A stretch of 64,000 nucleotides of DNA from Lepidodermella squamata (GCA_047495785.1 JBLDXI010000006.1:186001-250000), one strand, 5' to 3'. Counted from the first letter of the stretch, positions 1-11,125 are shown. Notes: generated by a model not told the origin, from the letters alone. Numbers and translations are program-made.

Positions 1-1729
1 TTGGCCAAGCTATTTTCCAACAACATCTCAGTTAGTTCCAAAATGTTATTCCTGGCACAGAGATGAAGGGGAGAATCCCGACCAGTTTTGACCTGGGCGA
101 TGCCTTGAACCCCAGAGTTGATCAAAAGCTTAGCTATTTCAATCTTCCCTTGATCGATTGCCGCGACTAGAGCCGTCCTGTTGAATGGATCGAGCTCGGC
201 AAAGTTGAATTGATGCAGCAGGAACATGTCGATGGCTTCAATGTTATCCGCCTCAATCGCCAATTGAATCGCATTTTGCCCAAGCTCGTTCTTTGCCGCT
301 TTGTCAGCTCCATGGCTGATCAAATAGGTAATCAGTTCAATAGGCTTCTTCTCATAAGTCGCGACTAGGAGGGACGAAGCGCTGCCCAACTGGTTTTTCG
401 CAGGGAAAGTAGGCCGATTAATATCGACGAACAAATTAGGCAGGCGTAGTAGGTAATCGACATAAGCCGGGTGATTGGCGAGATGAAGAGCCGAGAAGCC
501 ACGTCGATCAACCGCGGAAGGATTCGCGCCAAATCGAAGCCGCAGCCGTTCAGCAAAATCGCGAGATGAAACCATGGAGGCGATTAGGAACGGGGTCCGG
601 CCGAGAAAATCGCCAGTTTCGATGATGCGTTTGCTCCGTCGCCACAACATTTCGATGATTGAATCGTCTGTTTCGATAGAAGATTTATTCGAACTACTTG
701 CTAGAACGTGTACAGCTGTTCCACCGGTTGAGTCTTGAGACAAAACATTTACCTTGGGCTGTTGCAAGAGAAGCTCAATGTACCTATGCTCAATAATTGT
801 GAGAAGCATTACAAATGGGCTTGGAAATTGTCTTACTTTTTCTGGCGGTGAAAAGCAGCGGCATGGAAGGGACTTCCATTAGTCTTCTGTTTGCCGTAGA
901 CACAATTTCCAATGGTCAAAGTTTCCGGAGATAATTTCTCAAGCATTTTGGTGGCGAATTCAACTGACCCACTGGCCGCTGCGATACAAGCTGGGACTTG
1001 CCCCAAGTTATCAATAGAAGTCGCATTGAACAGGTCACTGCTTGCAAAATCAGCAATATTCTGTTGAGCAGCCAAATGGGAAATCGTTAGGCCTGATCTT
1101 GTTTTCGCAGAAGCTAGCTCTTTGTCTGCATTGATCAAAGCTTTCAAGCAATCGAAATTCTTCCTTAAAACAGCTCGATGGACGATTTGGAGACCGTCTC
1201 GATCTTCATGGGTAAGATTCGCGCCATGCTTCACCAAAGTCGCAATGACATCCGCCGATTTTCCCGAATTGCAAGCGTGGAAAATTGGCGTTTCCCCAGC
1301 TGCATTCTCAGCCTCCGTTAATTCAGCAACAGGTTTCTTCAATTGAGGAGCAATTTTGAGGAGATGGTCGACCATTTCAGCCTGGCCGTTGGAGATAGCT
1401 AGATGAAGCGGCTGTTCCTCTGAACTTGCGGTCTTTGCGCTGAAATCGGCGCCCTTCAGGCTCAGGAGTTCAACTACCTTAGCCGAGCCGTAGAAGGCAG
1501 CTAGATGTAGTGGCGTAAAGCCTGTTGAATTTGCGAAATTGACCCGACCGGAAAACTGCTCATCCAGCAGCTCCTCAGTCTCAGCTGCATCATCGGCTTT
1601 GATTGCATTGAAGAGTTTTTTGAAGGCCTCAGCGGAAGGCTGCTTGCTATCTGCAGCAACCGATATGAATAGAGTTGCGGTAAACAAAAAGCCAAGTTTC
1701 AACATTATCATACTAGTGAAAAACAGCAA
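1..1729 (-). CDS. Secreted ankyrin-repeat protein, 3' end beyond window
   Basis: The protein starts with a hydrophobic signal peptide (core LKLGFLFTATLFISVAA) and continues directly into ankyrin repeats with typical TPLHLAA and GADF-type motifs. Two exons are visible: 837-1729 and 1-783, joined by a 53-nt GT..AG intron at 784-836. Removing it keeps the frame and ankyrin repeats continue to the window edge, so the C-terminus is missing. Several in-frame Met codons (1729, 1711, 1705) could be the start; all precede the signal core. Ankyrin repeats are protein-binding modules normally found inside cells, so the signal peptide implies an unusual extracellular or lumenal location (inference). Unlike its relatives at 33.8-36.5 kb and 55.0-57.2 kb it has no sushi domain in the visible part. 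Confidence 0.82.
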
Positions 1730-1960
1730 ATGAGCGAATGGCTTTGTATCATTTTGGATACACCGATAATGAAATACAGTATAATGCTAATGAAAAACAT
1801 TCCGCAATCCCAACATCCTTAATTTCGATGAATCACCTAGCTTTGTTTTAGCGTAATGTTCGCTTCTACCCTCATAAAGTTTTTTACTTGAAAATCATTT
1901 ATCGATAGAAAATATCAATGGTGAGTGAAATTCTCGCCGTTACTTTTTACTCAGTCGGCG

Positions 1961-2342
1961 TTACTTTTTATTGGAAAAATCTTCTCCGCTCATAATTTTC
2001 CTTGCTAGGACTCTTGCCCAAATGAAGAAAACTGCTTGATCGTTGCAAACCGCTCGCGATCCAAGAATTGCAAGGCATCTCGCCAGTCTGTGGTCGTAAA
2101 TCGCTTGCGCTATTGAATCTTTCATCCGCATAAGGCCAGCCACGTTGTTTTCCGCTGCCAATCTCGCAATCGCTCGAGCTATTCAAAGATCATTGAGTCA
2201 AAGATAGACCAAAGTACAACATCATAAACTTACCAAGTTGATTCACGTTATTAGCTTTCGACTGTTTAGGACGGGCAGCAGCGTTTATTCTGCAGCTTAA
2301 AATGCCGCAAGTTATGAAAATTGCGAGATAACCAGACATCAT
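1961..2342 (-). CDS. Small secreted protein, 108 aa, unknown family
   Basis: Two exons: 2234-2342 and 1961-2178, with a 55-nt intron at 2179-2233 (GTAAG donor, TAG acceptor). The first exon encodes a signal peptide (MMSGYLAIFITCGILSC) and a short basic linker. The second encodes a helical-looking region ending in two cysteines and the motifs LGSRAVC and FIWARVLARKIM. A paralogue with the same exon layout and the same intron phase lies at 11605-11965, and its second exon keeps the motifs LGSRSIC and YIWARTLARRIM. That paralogy supports both gene models. The function is not recognised; the two conserved Cys and the amphipathic Ala/Arg-rich helix are the only distinctive traits. Confidence 0.72.
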
Positions 2343-2765
2343 TTTGAGAGAGTTTGTAATCGTGATGAATTAATGAATGAAATTGCAGTTTTGAAGCAGC
2401 GCGGTTATCTGGGCAAGACATGACACGCCTGTAATTTGATTTATTATCATTAAAGATCATTCGCAGAGGCTGTAGACATCATGTGGTCACGGCAATTCGA
2501 CCATAAAAGATTGTCGCCGCATGTTGGCAGTAATTATGATTCATATCAATAATTTCACAAAAATCTTCATGATATGCATTGGCTCACCTGCCACGCTCGC
2601 AAATGGTGTAACATAACCAGTGATCTGCAGCATCTACTAATCGGAATTTACGCGAAGAACGACCTAATTCTGTAATTTTATTATGGCTTTAACTTGAATC
2701 GGACGATAGCACTCGCAATTCATGCACAATTCGATGTTACGAGGTTACACATGCGAATGTCCCCC
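2343..2765. other. Intergenic, no gene seen
   Basis: This AT-rich spacer lies upstream of the small secreted gene and downstream of the receptor at 2766-5126. No ORF, RNA gene or clear repeat was recognised. Confidence 0.5.
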
Positions 2766-5126
2766 TCAGCACGCAGATCGCTCTTGAGCTATGACGTCGA
2801 CTCTATTCGAAGAGCCCGGGGGTGCTAACGAGTAGCTTGCCTGTCTAGGTCGGAGAACGATCATCGATGTTGTGATTGAGAGAATGATAAACAACGACGA
2901 TAGCATGATAAACTGAGCCGTCGGATCTTCAAAAATGAACGCCATCAAAACAGCTGCTCCTGTTAGTGTGACAGAATTGATTATCGCAATGATTGTAGGC
3001 TTCGCTTTTTCCGCAATCGTGAGATAACGGGTTGCGATCGCTAAAACCAGGCCGAACATCAATTTCGCACCCTGGACCGCTCCAGATATCGCCAGCCAAA
3101 GTGTCATGTAACGAGATTTACAAGAATAGCTGTAAGTCCGAAAATAGGCATCGTCCTCCTCCGAATAATATCCTGATATCGCGTTTTCCTGAGCTTTCGG
3201 CGGGTCGTAAGCCAACCAAACTGCTAGAAGCGCAGTATTCAACAATACAACGCAAACTGAAAAGAGAACCAGCAGTTTCCGAACTTGTTTTTCATCCATG
3301 ATTTTGATCTCTTTCGCGTCCTTCTTTTGCCTAATCAACTTCTTGGTCCTCTTACTGTTCTTCCTCAACCCACGTGTAGTGCTCGCAATATTAGCTTCCA
3401 AGCTGGCGACATAGCCAGATCGATAAAGTTGCATGATTTGAATCAAAAGCCCTGTATTGCTAAGGGTCAAACTGGATAAGAACAAGGCGATGCGAGCGAT
3501 GCACATCCCATCTGAACCTCTAGTTCCCTCGGCTAAAGCGACACTCGCCCCGTTCATGATTAGACAACCGGCGATTATCATCATGTTCGAGAATTTGAAC
3601 AATTTCGTCGACAAGACTCGGTCACCAGTAGGCAAACGCTTAATTTCGAAGATTAGACCAACTATCTGGGCTAGAGTGGTTGGGATAGCGACGGCGTCAA
3701 TGAAGTAGGCGAATTCGGCGGGAGGTTCCTCAAGGTTTTTGATCAAAGGTGGTTCGTCGATGGGAGGCTGTGTCGAGCCACTAGGCCAAATCGGGCCTGA
3801 GTAATTTTTGTTCAACCTCAGACTATAGCTGTTCAAATCATCAAATTCGCCGCTAGAATTGCGATAGATAACGTAAACAAGTTCTAGACGGCGGGTAATT
3901 GGTGACCAGACGAATGCGCCCTGAGGATCATCGTCCATCTCAAGGCGGCGCGAGAACACTTGTTTGCCTACTCGTAATCCAACTGGATTGATTGACGGAA
4001 TTGTAGAGTTAACGGCCTTCATAATTGTCCTCGGATATCGATCGAAATCGCGAAGAGTCAAATTACTCGAGGCAATCAAATTACGATTCGCTCTATCAAG
4101 CGCTAAAAGGGTAATCTGAGCTATGTCATAACAAATGTGTCGCATAACGTAATCAGCGTTATTGGTCAAATTCACGCGATTCTTCAATTCAGCCTCCAAA
4201 TCGTCGTAGGTCAAACCGAGGGTTGATTTGAGGCTCCTGTCATTCGAGAAGTAAACAGCCCCGATCCAATAACTGTATTTGACCTGTTCGGTCAACATTT
4301 GCCGACTACACCACGATGGCAGGATGGGTAACTTCGAATCAGGGTCAAAATAGACCATTGAGTTGATCAAAAACAAGTATTTCGGTCCTGTTATCCCGTT
4401 GCGATGGGCGAAGCATAAGAATTGCATGACATTGCCTACGATTGACAGTTCCATTGAAATGATTCGAATATCACTCTTTTTTATAGCGATCATCACACTA
4501 TCATCCGCGTCGATGTATGCAGCGAAGATGGGGACATCGATTTTGACTTTCAGCAGCAAAATCTCGAGCATAACAGCTGTTGCGTAGTCACGAATGAGGG
4601 CAGCGTTGGTTGCTATGGCAACGTTAGACCAACGGCCGGCGCTTTCGATGAATCTCAGCTTGGCGTAGGTCATAATCTCAGCCTGGGCTTTCATGTGGTA
4701 CAAATTCGGGTAAAGCTGTCGATTAGCGGACATGGCTGTTGTAGAACACCCTGTAGTAATGATTGCGTAATCGAGATGATCGAGCGCTAGTGCGAGTCTT
4801 TGGCAACCGCCTGAGAAGAACCCACCAATTGTCAGAGGTAGAATGTTGAGGCTTCGTCTTGCTGTAACGAACTCTCGAGGTAGAAAATTCCCATTAGCCC
4901 CTTCATCCTTGAAGATAGGTTGGATGGTGATGTCGCTTAGCAGGTCTTCGCGGCTATTTAGGAGGTCGATCGCGATTTGCATTGCAGCCCGGCAAACTGA
5001 ACCATCCCTAGGGTCATTCCCTGAGATTGGGAGTAAAGCCAGAAGGGACATGTTGTACGCCTTCCCGAGAACATTGCTTGACCTTAATGTCAAGGCAATA
5101 AAACAAAAAATTGCAAGGTTTTTCAT
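2766..5126 (-). CDS. GABA-B-like class C GPCR, 786 aa, intronless
   Basis: A single open frame encodes a signal peptide (MKNLAIFCFIALTLRSSNVLG), an extracellular periplasmic-binding-like Venus flytrap domain (about residues 25-400), and seven hydrophobic segments from about residue 490, for example around PTTLAQIVGLIFEI, NMMIIAGCLIMNG and LLVLFSVCVVLLNTALLAVW. The extracellular loop before TM5 has the WL.YDPP pattern typical of GABA-B receptors, and there is no cysteine-rich domain between flytrap and membrane, which also fits GABA-B rather than glutamate receptors. The ligand is unknown. Two divergent relatives in this window (13661-16168 and 21222-23693) share the layout and are also single-exon, although most neighbours are split by short introns. 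Confidence 0.88.
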   Translation of the reverse strand: MKNLAIFCFIALTLRSSNVLGKAYNMSLLALLPISGNDPRDGSVCRAAMQIAIDLLNSREDLLSDITIQPIFKDEGANGNFLPREFVTARRSLNILPLTIGGFFSGGCQRLALALDHLDYAIITTGCSTTAMSANRQLYPNLYHMKAQAEIMTYAKLRFIESAGRWSNVAIATNAALIRDYATAVMLEILLLKVKIDVPIFAAYIDADDSVMIAIKKSDIRIISMELSIVGNVMQFLCFAHRNGITGPKYLFLINSMVYFDPDSKLPILPSWCSRQMLTEQVKYSYWIGAVYFSNDRSLKSTLGLTYDDLEAELKNRVNLTNNADYVMRHICYDIAQITLLALDRANRNLIASSNLTLRDFDRYPRTIMKAVNSTIPSINPVGLRVGKQVFSRRLEMDDDPQGAFVWSPITRRLELVYVIYRNSSGEFDDLNSYSLRLNKNYSGPIWPSGSTQPPIDEPPLIKNLEEPPAEFAYFIDAVAIPTTLAQIVGLIFEIKRLPTGDRVLSTKLFKFSNMMIIAGCLIMNGASVALAEGTRGSDGMCIARIALFLSSLTLSNTGLLIQIMQLYRSGYVASLEANIASTTRGLRKNSKRTKKLIRQKKDAKEIKIMDEKQVRKLLVLFSVCVVLLNTALLAVWLAYDPPKAQENAISGYYSEEDDAYFRTYSYSCKSRYMTLWLAISGAVQGAKLMFGLVLAIATRYLTIAEKAKPTIIAIINSVTLTGAAVLMAFIFEDPTAQFIMLSSLFIILSITTSMIVLRPRQASYSLAPPGSSNRVDVIAQERSAC

Positions 5127-5522
5127 TGATTTTTCGATTTTTGTCTAATGACATGTTGGGTCAAACTTGTTTTCTGCGACAGCAATTTCATGAGAGTGGA
5201 TACACCGCGGCATTCCACGTGATTTTTGCGACTAATCAGCCTTAATAGCATCCAATTTTAACAAATAAATAGCATCTCGTTGCAGCAATCAGCAATCAGT
5301 AAATATCCGATTAATTATGATTGAAAGCTGAAAGCTGATATTCTGCTCAAAACAGAAGTGGGTCACTTGTAGTAAACCTTGCAATCTCGAAATTTCGGCG
5401 AATGGCGAAGAAACTATATTGATAAGGAAAAAGTGATAAGGCATTTATTGCACGCAAACGAACAAACCTTAATGGAAAGTATAAAATATAAGGAATATAT
5501 ATAGTATACAAATTTAATTGCA
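5127..5522. other. Divergent intergenic/promoter region
   Basis: This spacer separates the divergent receptor (minus) and the first LamG gene (plus). Its 3' part, from about 5418, contains a stretch reading attgataaggaaaaagtgat that recurs at about 7031 before the second LamG gene, so it was copied with that gene and probably belongs to its 5' region. Confidence 0.5.
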
Positions 5523-6528
5523 ATGACAGGGCTGCTATTTTCGATTGTCGTTTTGACAATCTTCCAAGCAGGTACAAAACCTTTTTAACACTAAATTCAA
5601 ATTTTAAAATAATTTCTCAGGTTTTGCTGAATCTACGGATTGGCCCAAACCAGAATCAATAATTTTGAATCTACCATTTGACAAAACCTACGGATACCGA
5701 GATTCAGTATGCAATGTGGAGCCGTATCTAACAGGCACGCCTGTGTTGAATTCGAACATTGCTGGACCTTTTGGCGAGGCGGATAGCTCGTACACAGTAG
5801 CGGTAAAGCGAACAAACATCGGCTCATACGGCTACTTGCCCCTTAAAACTGGTTTCACCATCACTTTCTTCTTCTACCTCGCTGAGCTGGGTGACAAAGG
5901 CATTATGCAAACAAGATTGAAGACAAGTGCTGGGGAGAATATTGTAACTTTGAACAGTCAGAGCGATGGGCAGTTGAAGATTGGAGTTTACAATGTGACG
6001 GCCATGTCTGGCATTACAGGGACGACTGGCGACGTCTTCAACGCCAGCAACTGGCATTTTATCGGTCTGAGCTATGACCAAGCGGCTCCGATGTTCCATT
6101 TGTACTTTTACTTCGGCTTTAATGCCTATGGTTTTGGAAACGATTTTGCTGTCAATAACCAGACGATGATAACAGTTGACGTAGGAAAAGCTGAATTGAA
6201 TGGTGGTGTTTTCCTGATGGAGCCAGGCGATTCTATGGCTTGCTTCACTGTTTTTGACTCGTCTTTGAATGAGACTGAGGTTAATACGGTGAAGCAGGCT
6301 TGCCGCGATCTCCCGCCAACGAAGCCTGGTGATGAGTGTAACAGGGTAACACCGACTGTGCCACCTACAACAACTGCGGCTATTACTACAACAGCAGCCA
6401 TCACAACACCAGCGGAAACAACTACAATGGTGATGCCTACGACGACAAATGGATCAGCGAGGATCACCAACTACTATGCATACTTTGTTCTTGCCTTAAT
6501 CTGCTTGTTCGGGGGCCTGCATATGTGA
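5523..6528 (+). CDS. LamG/ConA-like surface protein, copy 1 (318 aa)
   Basis: Exons 5523-5571 and 5621-6528 flank a 49-nt intron; the first exon supplies the signal peptide (MTGLLFSIVVLTIFQAG). The mature part resembles a laminin-G/concanavalin-like jelly roll: beta-rich segments include TGFTITFFFYLAE, VTLNSQSDGQLKIGVYN and NWHFIGLSYDQAAP, followed by a CFTVFDSSLNETEV strand and a conserved Cys pair. A Thr/Pro-rich, mucin-like stalk follows, then a short C-terminal hydrophobic tail (YAYFVLALICLFGGL) that ends the protein almost at once. This suggests a GPI-anchor signal or a single membrane anchor. It is probably a glycosylated cell-surface or secreted recognition protein; the ligand is unknown. 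A close tandem copy lies at 7133-8138. Confidence 0.8.
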
Positions 6529-7029
6529 AAATCGGTATTAAAGAATATGGCTTGTATTGAGAGTGATTCTAACTAAATTGTCATAATTTCGAAAGCACTC
6601 ATGAACAAACTTGATGAGCTGGCTTAGTAAAAAAAATGATTCTGTTCAGATTCTGATCCTTTGAAGTTTGGGAATATTCAAAATTCGAATTCGCGAGCAC
6701 CACTAGATTGCCTAATTCTTGGGGTTCGCTTTTGACCATATTAGCCGTTAATTATGTTTCTTCCCAATATAGCAAAAAATAATTTAGATCAATCGTATGT
6801 CCGATGGCGAGGATTATATTCCTGATTTGCATCGTTTCTCTGATCAATCAGCTTATCCCACTAGCTATTGAGTCATCAGTTGTCGGTTTGACTGAGTGAA
6901 GCTTGAACCTGAAAACTTGCTCAGGCAATACAAGACTCGTCAAAAACGATCACGTGATTTCAATTTCATGAACCTAATTCTGCCCAGTTTCGCCCATAAA
7001 ACCGTACGTTCCATTACACATCTCATTTT

Positions 7030-8230
7030 TATATTGATAAGGAAAAAGTGATAAAGCATTTATTGCACGCAAACGAACATACCATAATGGAAAAGTAAGG
7101 AATATAATACGTAGCATAAAAATTTAATAACAATGTCAGGGCTGCTATTTTCGATTTTCTTTTTGACAATTTTTCGAGCAGGTACGAAAACCTTCTTACA
7201 CTAAATTCAAGTTGTAAAATAATTTCTCAGGTTTCGCCGAGTCTGCTAGGGATTGGCCCAAACCAGAATCAATAATTTTGAATCTACCATTTGACAAAAC
7301 CTATGAAATACGAGATTCAGTATGCAATGTCGAGCCGTATCTAACTGGTACGCCTGTGTTGAATTCGAACATAGCTGGACCTTTCGGCGGGGCCGACAGC
7401 TCGTTCACCGTGGCGGTGAATCAAACAAACATCGGCTCATACGGCTACTTGCCCCTCAAAACTGGATTCACCATCACTTTCTACTTCTACCTCGCTGAGC
7501 TGGGTGACAAAGGCATTATGCAAACAAGAATGACGACAAATGCTGGGGAAACGCGTGTGACATTGAACAGTCAAAGCGATGGGCAGTTGAAGATTGGGCT
7601 TTATAATGTGACGGCTGGCTTCGCGGTTACAGCGACGACAGGCAACGTCTTCAATGCTAGCAACTGGCATTTCATCGGTTTGAGCTATGACCAAGCGGCT
7701 CCGATGTTCCATATGTACTTCTACTACGGCTTTAATACTTATGGTTTCGGAAACGATTTCGCTGTCGACAACCAGACCATGCTGACCGTTGACGTTGGGC
7801 AGGCTGAATCGAATGGCGCTTTCCTGATGGAGCCAGGCGATTCTTTGGCCTGCTTCACTGTTTTCGACTCTGCCTTGAATGAAACAGAGGTTAATACGGT
7901 GAAGCAGGCTTGCCGCGATCTCCCGCCATCGAAGCCTGGTGATGAGTGTAACAGGGTAACACCGACTGTGCCTCCTACCACAACAGCGGCTATCACTACA
8001 ACAGCAGACGTCACTACACCAGCAGAATCAACTACAATGATTATGCCTACGACGACTAATGGATCAGCGCGGATCAACAACTATTATGCAGGCTTTGTTC
8101 TCGCCTTGATTTGCTTGTTCGGGGGACTGAATATGTGAAAACCGGTATTATGTATTGAGGACTGTGGCTCGCATTGAGAGTGATAATTTACGAAATTTAC
8201 GACAACTTTGCTGAACAAATCAATGAGCTT
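7030..8230 (+). repeat. Tandem duplicate unit of LamG gene with its promoter
   Basis: The segment from about 7030 to 8230 repeats about 5418-6590. The 5' flank, the 49-nt exon 1, the 49-nt intron and exon 2 are all recognisable at nucleotide level. The copies differ mainly by substitutions and two compensating codon-sized indels, so both frames remain open. Confidence 0.85.
7133..8138 (+). CDS. LamG/ConA-like surface protein, copy 2 (318 aa)
   Basis: Exons 7133-7181 and 7231-8138 with a 49-nt intron reproduce copy 1 exactly in structure. The signal peptide (MSGLLFSIFFLTIFRAG), the LamG-like domain, the Thr-rich stalk and the hydrophobic C-terminal tail (YAGFVLALICLFGGL) are all present. Differences from copy 1 are concentrated in the middle of the LamG-like domain, where the MSGITGTTGDV region of copy 1 reads FAVTATTGNV; the stalk and cysteines are kept. 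Expression and function are unknown. Both copies look intact, consistent with a recent tandem duplication of a surface protein. Confidence 0.8.
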
Positions 8231-8802
8231 AATAAAAAGAACGATTAGTTCAGATCCATATGTTCAAATCCTTTGAAGGATAGGAATCATGGTTGCACTT
8301 GTATAAACATCTGTGTTAAAACAGGATGTTTAAACACATGTTTAAACAGTATAAAGTCCGAGGGTTTATACATATGTATAAAGTCCTAATAGAAAATGCC
8401 CCAAATTACTAAAAAAATCAGCAGATTTCCGCCATAATCTTGAATCTTTTATTTCAATTTGATGCATATCTGGATTACTCGCTGCAATCTGCAGTTTATC
8501 GTAAGTGATGATGTGGTAATGTTGCATCTTTGAAATTTTTATCATTCACGAAAAAGGTTAATTATTCATAAGAGCGCCATACCACTTATTCTTGGCCTCG
8601 TGAGCTCTGAAATGTAACATGTTTTCGCTAAGAAAGAAAACTTTAGTGCACAATTAACCTTGCGGAAAATACCTTGCAATCGTGGAATACTGTAATTTCA
8701 AAAATTAGGCTGGCATCGACGCACGTGCCGGAAAATTTCAATTTTGAAACAGGGCTCCTTAGCCCTATATTTTTGTTTATGCATTTCGTTAGAAGGAATT
8801 AA
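8139..8802. other. Gene-free spacer with short palindromes
   Basis: No coding region is supported. Around 8300-8390 there are short self-complementary stretches built from gtttaaac and tataca motifs. Their role is unknown. Confidence 0.4.
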
Positions 8803-8959
8803 GCATTAGTGCGCGCATCTTTCAAAAGCCTGTTACGCAAGCGATAGCGACTGTGCGCGCGTATTAGCAGTCTTTTAGGAACTAAAGCGTGGCATTAACG
8901 AGCGCGCTCATGCTCTCGTCATTGCGTAACAGACTTTGGAAAGGTGCGCGCACTAATGC
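8803..8959. repeat. Inverted repeat with 38-nt arms (foldback element)
   Basis: Arm 8803-8840 (gcattagtgcgcgcatcttt...) is the reverse complement of 8922-8959 with about three mismatches, separated by about 81 nt. A further diverged module containing gcgcgcgctaata lies at about 8988. No protein is encoded. It resembles a MITE or foldback element; no clear target duplication was identified. Confidence 0.6.
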
Positions 8960-9075
8960 CCAAATTTAATGCCTTGTAACGGAAGATGCGCGCGCTAATA
9001 CCACGCCTACTATCGAATAAACTCAGAGTGCTGGGTACACTGGTTTTTTTTCCGCGGCCTACACGTCAAATACAG

Positions 9076-9106
9076 GTGCGGCGATTATTCGAGTGCGGCC
9101 TTTATT
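9076..9106 (+). repeat. GCGGCGATTATTC/GCGGCCTTTATT repeat, copy 1
   Basis: A 31-nt motif, gtgcggcgattattcgag followed by tgcggcctttatt, recurs in direct orientation at 10691-10721, with variants at 10752-10781 and 10786-10799. The spaced copies about 1.6 kb apart may delimit a non-autonomous element, but no transposase or inverted ends were found. Confidence 0.6.
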
Positions 9107-10690
9107 TTCTTGAACTTTCAGCCGTCACGCTGAACTAGCAGTTTATTCACTACTAACGGGTGTAACAGGTGCGCCAGAGGGCGGATTTTACTGTAATCAA
9201 GATCTGCAGCTAGCGCGATAAGTTTACATTACCACTGTCGGCCAGACGGCCTTTGACAGTTGACGGGGAACTCCCAGCTCATTAACATGTTGAATTATTC
9301 ATAATACACAATTGTAGTCTATCGGCCGATCTCATCATGTCGGCCGTGTCGACTTCACAGCTTCTTGATATTTCTCACGTCTTCCTTCATTGACCTTGGC
9401 GTGAACAGCGTGAATATCAGTAGCAGAGCCACTAGGTGATGTACACGGCTTTGCGTTCCGATGACGCATGCTTTCACGGTTTGTGTATTTACAACATTAA
9501 CATCTGGGATCACATCTAAATTGAAAGTGACATATTTTGCATCATTCAAGACGGCCGGTACTCGCCATTGTACAGGAACCGCATCTGTACTACTATGCAT
9601 CTCTCTCCTCCATTCTCGGGTGCAAGTTTTTCAAGTGTACTCGATTTTAAAAGCGCGAATGTTAAATAACGTTTATTACTCCCTTCAATTAATGTGTGCA
9701 ATAAAACTGATAACAGTGCATTAAGCTCCCGTAAATTAGCCGCCCAAAACTGGAGAAAACTGGAGAGAAGGATTATTCGGCCCTGTTATAGGGTATGCGC
9801 ACTCCTCCAGCACGTGCACAGAGAGCCCGCACTGGCTGCTGTCACAGCAGCAAGCGTCTTGACGACGAATTTCAGTACCCTTTCAGTCACGGACATTTTG
9901 TATTACTCCGTCACTTCTTCAAGCACGTGGCACGTATGACCGTGAACATGCACAACCTATGACCTAAGTATAACGTTTTCGTGCACATCTTTGACTTGCT
10001 GCCCAGCTTTGCGCATAATCATGTAGCGTTGCCACGTCGCACATGCAAAAATAGTATGGGCGGTTCCCGTCTGCGCTACTCATTTTGCCCGACCCAGAGT
10101 AAACTTGAGTTTGCGAAACACGCAGCATGAATAATGTGTATGCACCATGTAATAGGCGAGCAGATCACGTCGCGAAAACGGTCTCGCGAGTCAGCATGTC
10201 AGCCCATGTTGTCGTCGATGTCGTGCGCACAACTGCACTTGGCATTGACTGGCATCCCGGCAGACAGCACATTTTTTACTGGCACGCCCTAATCCCCTAC
10301 TGTTTTTTTGCCGTCGGACCGACGTCACACGACAACGCATTTTTTACTGCTACGAACACATCCTCCTGAAACAAGGACTCATTTTTTGACAACACTAACA
10401 CACGCCCACGCTGGTATGGTACCTTCCCGAAGGGATTGCCAGTGTTTTACGGGTGGTTTTTTACAGACACACCTCTATCCTCCTCGCCATAGGCCATAGG
10501 CGATGGAGGCAATCCATTTTGTATTGCCTCCTCATATCCTCCTTGACGAACGACGAACGAACGACGAACGAACGAAGGCGACCCGTGACAACGGGGAGTT
10601 CCCCGTCATATTCGCTAAGAAGTGCGGATAATCCGTCTACTCGGAGTCACCCCAGGTGTCTCATTGAGGGTGACTGCTAATCGCTATTAA
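9107..10690. other. Non-coding spacer between repeat copies
   Basis: Several short open frames exist, but none shows a signal peptide, a recognisable domain or a paralogue in the window. A small tandem run of the unit gacgaac/gaacgaac lies at about 10544-10577. I see no gene here. Confidence 0.5.
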
Positions 10691-10799
10691 GTGCGGCGAT
10701 TATTCGCGCGCGGCCTTTATTATTGCCAAATTGTTGAAAATGGGGTGTTTTTGCGGGGATTATTCGAGTGCGGCCTTTATTCAGGATGCGGCCTTTATA
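10691..10799 (+). repeat. GCGGCGATTATTC/GCGGCCTTTATT repeat cluster
   Basis: Full-length copy at 10691-10721, second copy with one variant half at 10752-10781, and a half copy (atgcggcctttat) at 10786-10799. All have the same orientation as the copy at 9076-9106. Confidence 0.6.
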
Positions 10800-10947
10800 C
10801 TGTAGTTTACGGTATTCGAATTTAATTTCCCCGATTTTGCGAGTACCTAAAAATACCTCACAGTGTTAGCTTTTTGCCATATCAGCTTCTCTTAGAAAAT
10901 TTCCTCCCAATATTTGTTGAAAATATCTCAGTCCGAGTTAAAATGAT

Positions 10948-11125
10948 CTTATCCCTCTAGTTATTGAGTCATCAGTTGCGGGTTTGACATTTATTTTGAA
11001 AACTTGAACTTGAAAATCTGACTGCGTAATACAAGACTCGTCAAAAAGCGATCGCGTGATTTCAATTTCTTGAAAATTCTTCTGCCCAATATGGCCCATA
11101 AAACCGTACGTTCCAATACACGTAC
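10948..11125 (+). repeat. Orphan copy of the LamG gene 5' flank
   Basis: This stretch matches about 6852-7022, the flank just upstream of LamG copy 2. Shared strings include gagtcatcagttg, aatacaagactcgtcaaaaa and cccataaaaccgtacgttcc. No LamG coding sequence follows, so it is either a remnant of a third copy or an independent repeat. Confidence 0.7.

Noticed and set aside
9355-10680. Several 60-90-codon frames in the repeat-rich region
   Set aside because: None has a signal peptide, domain, splice partner or paralogue; composition looks non-coding.
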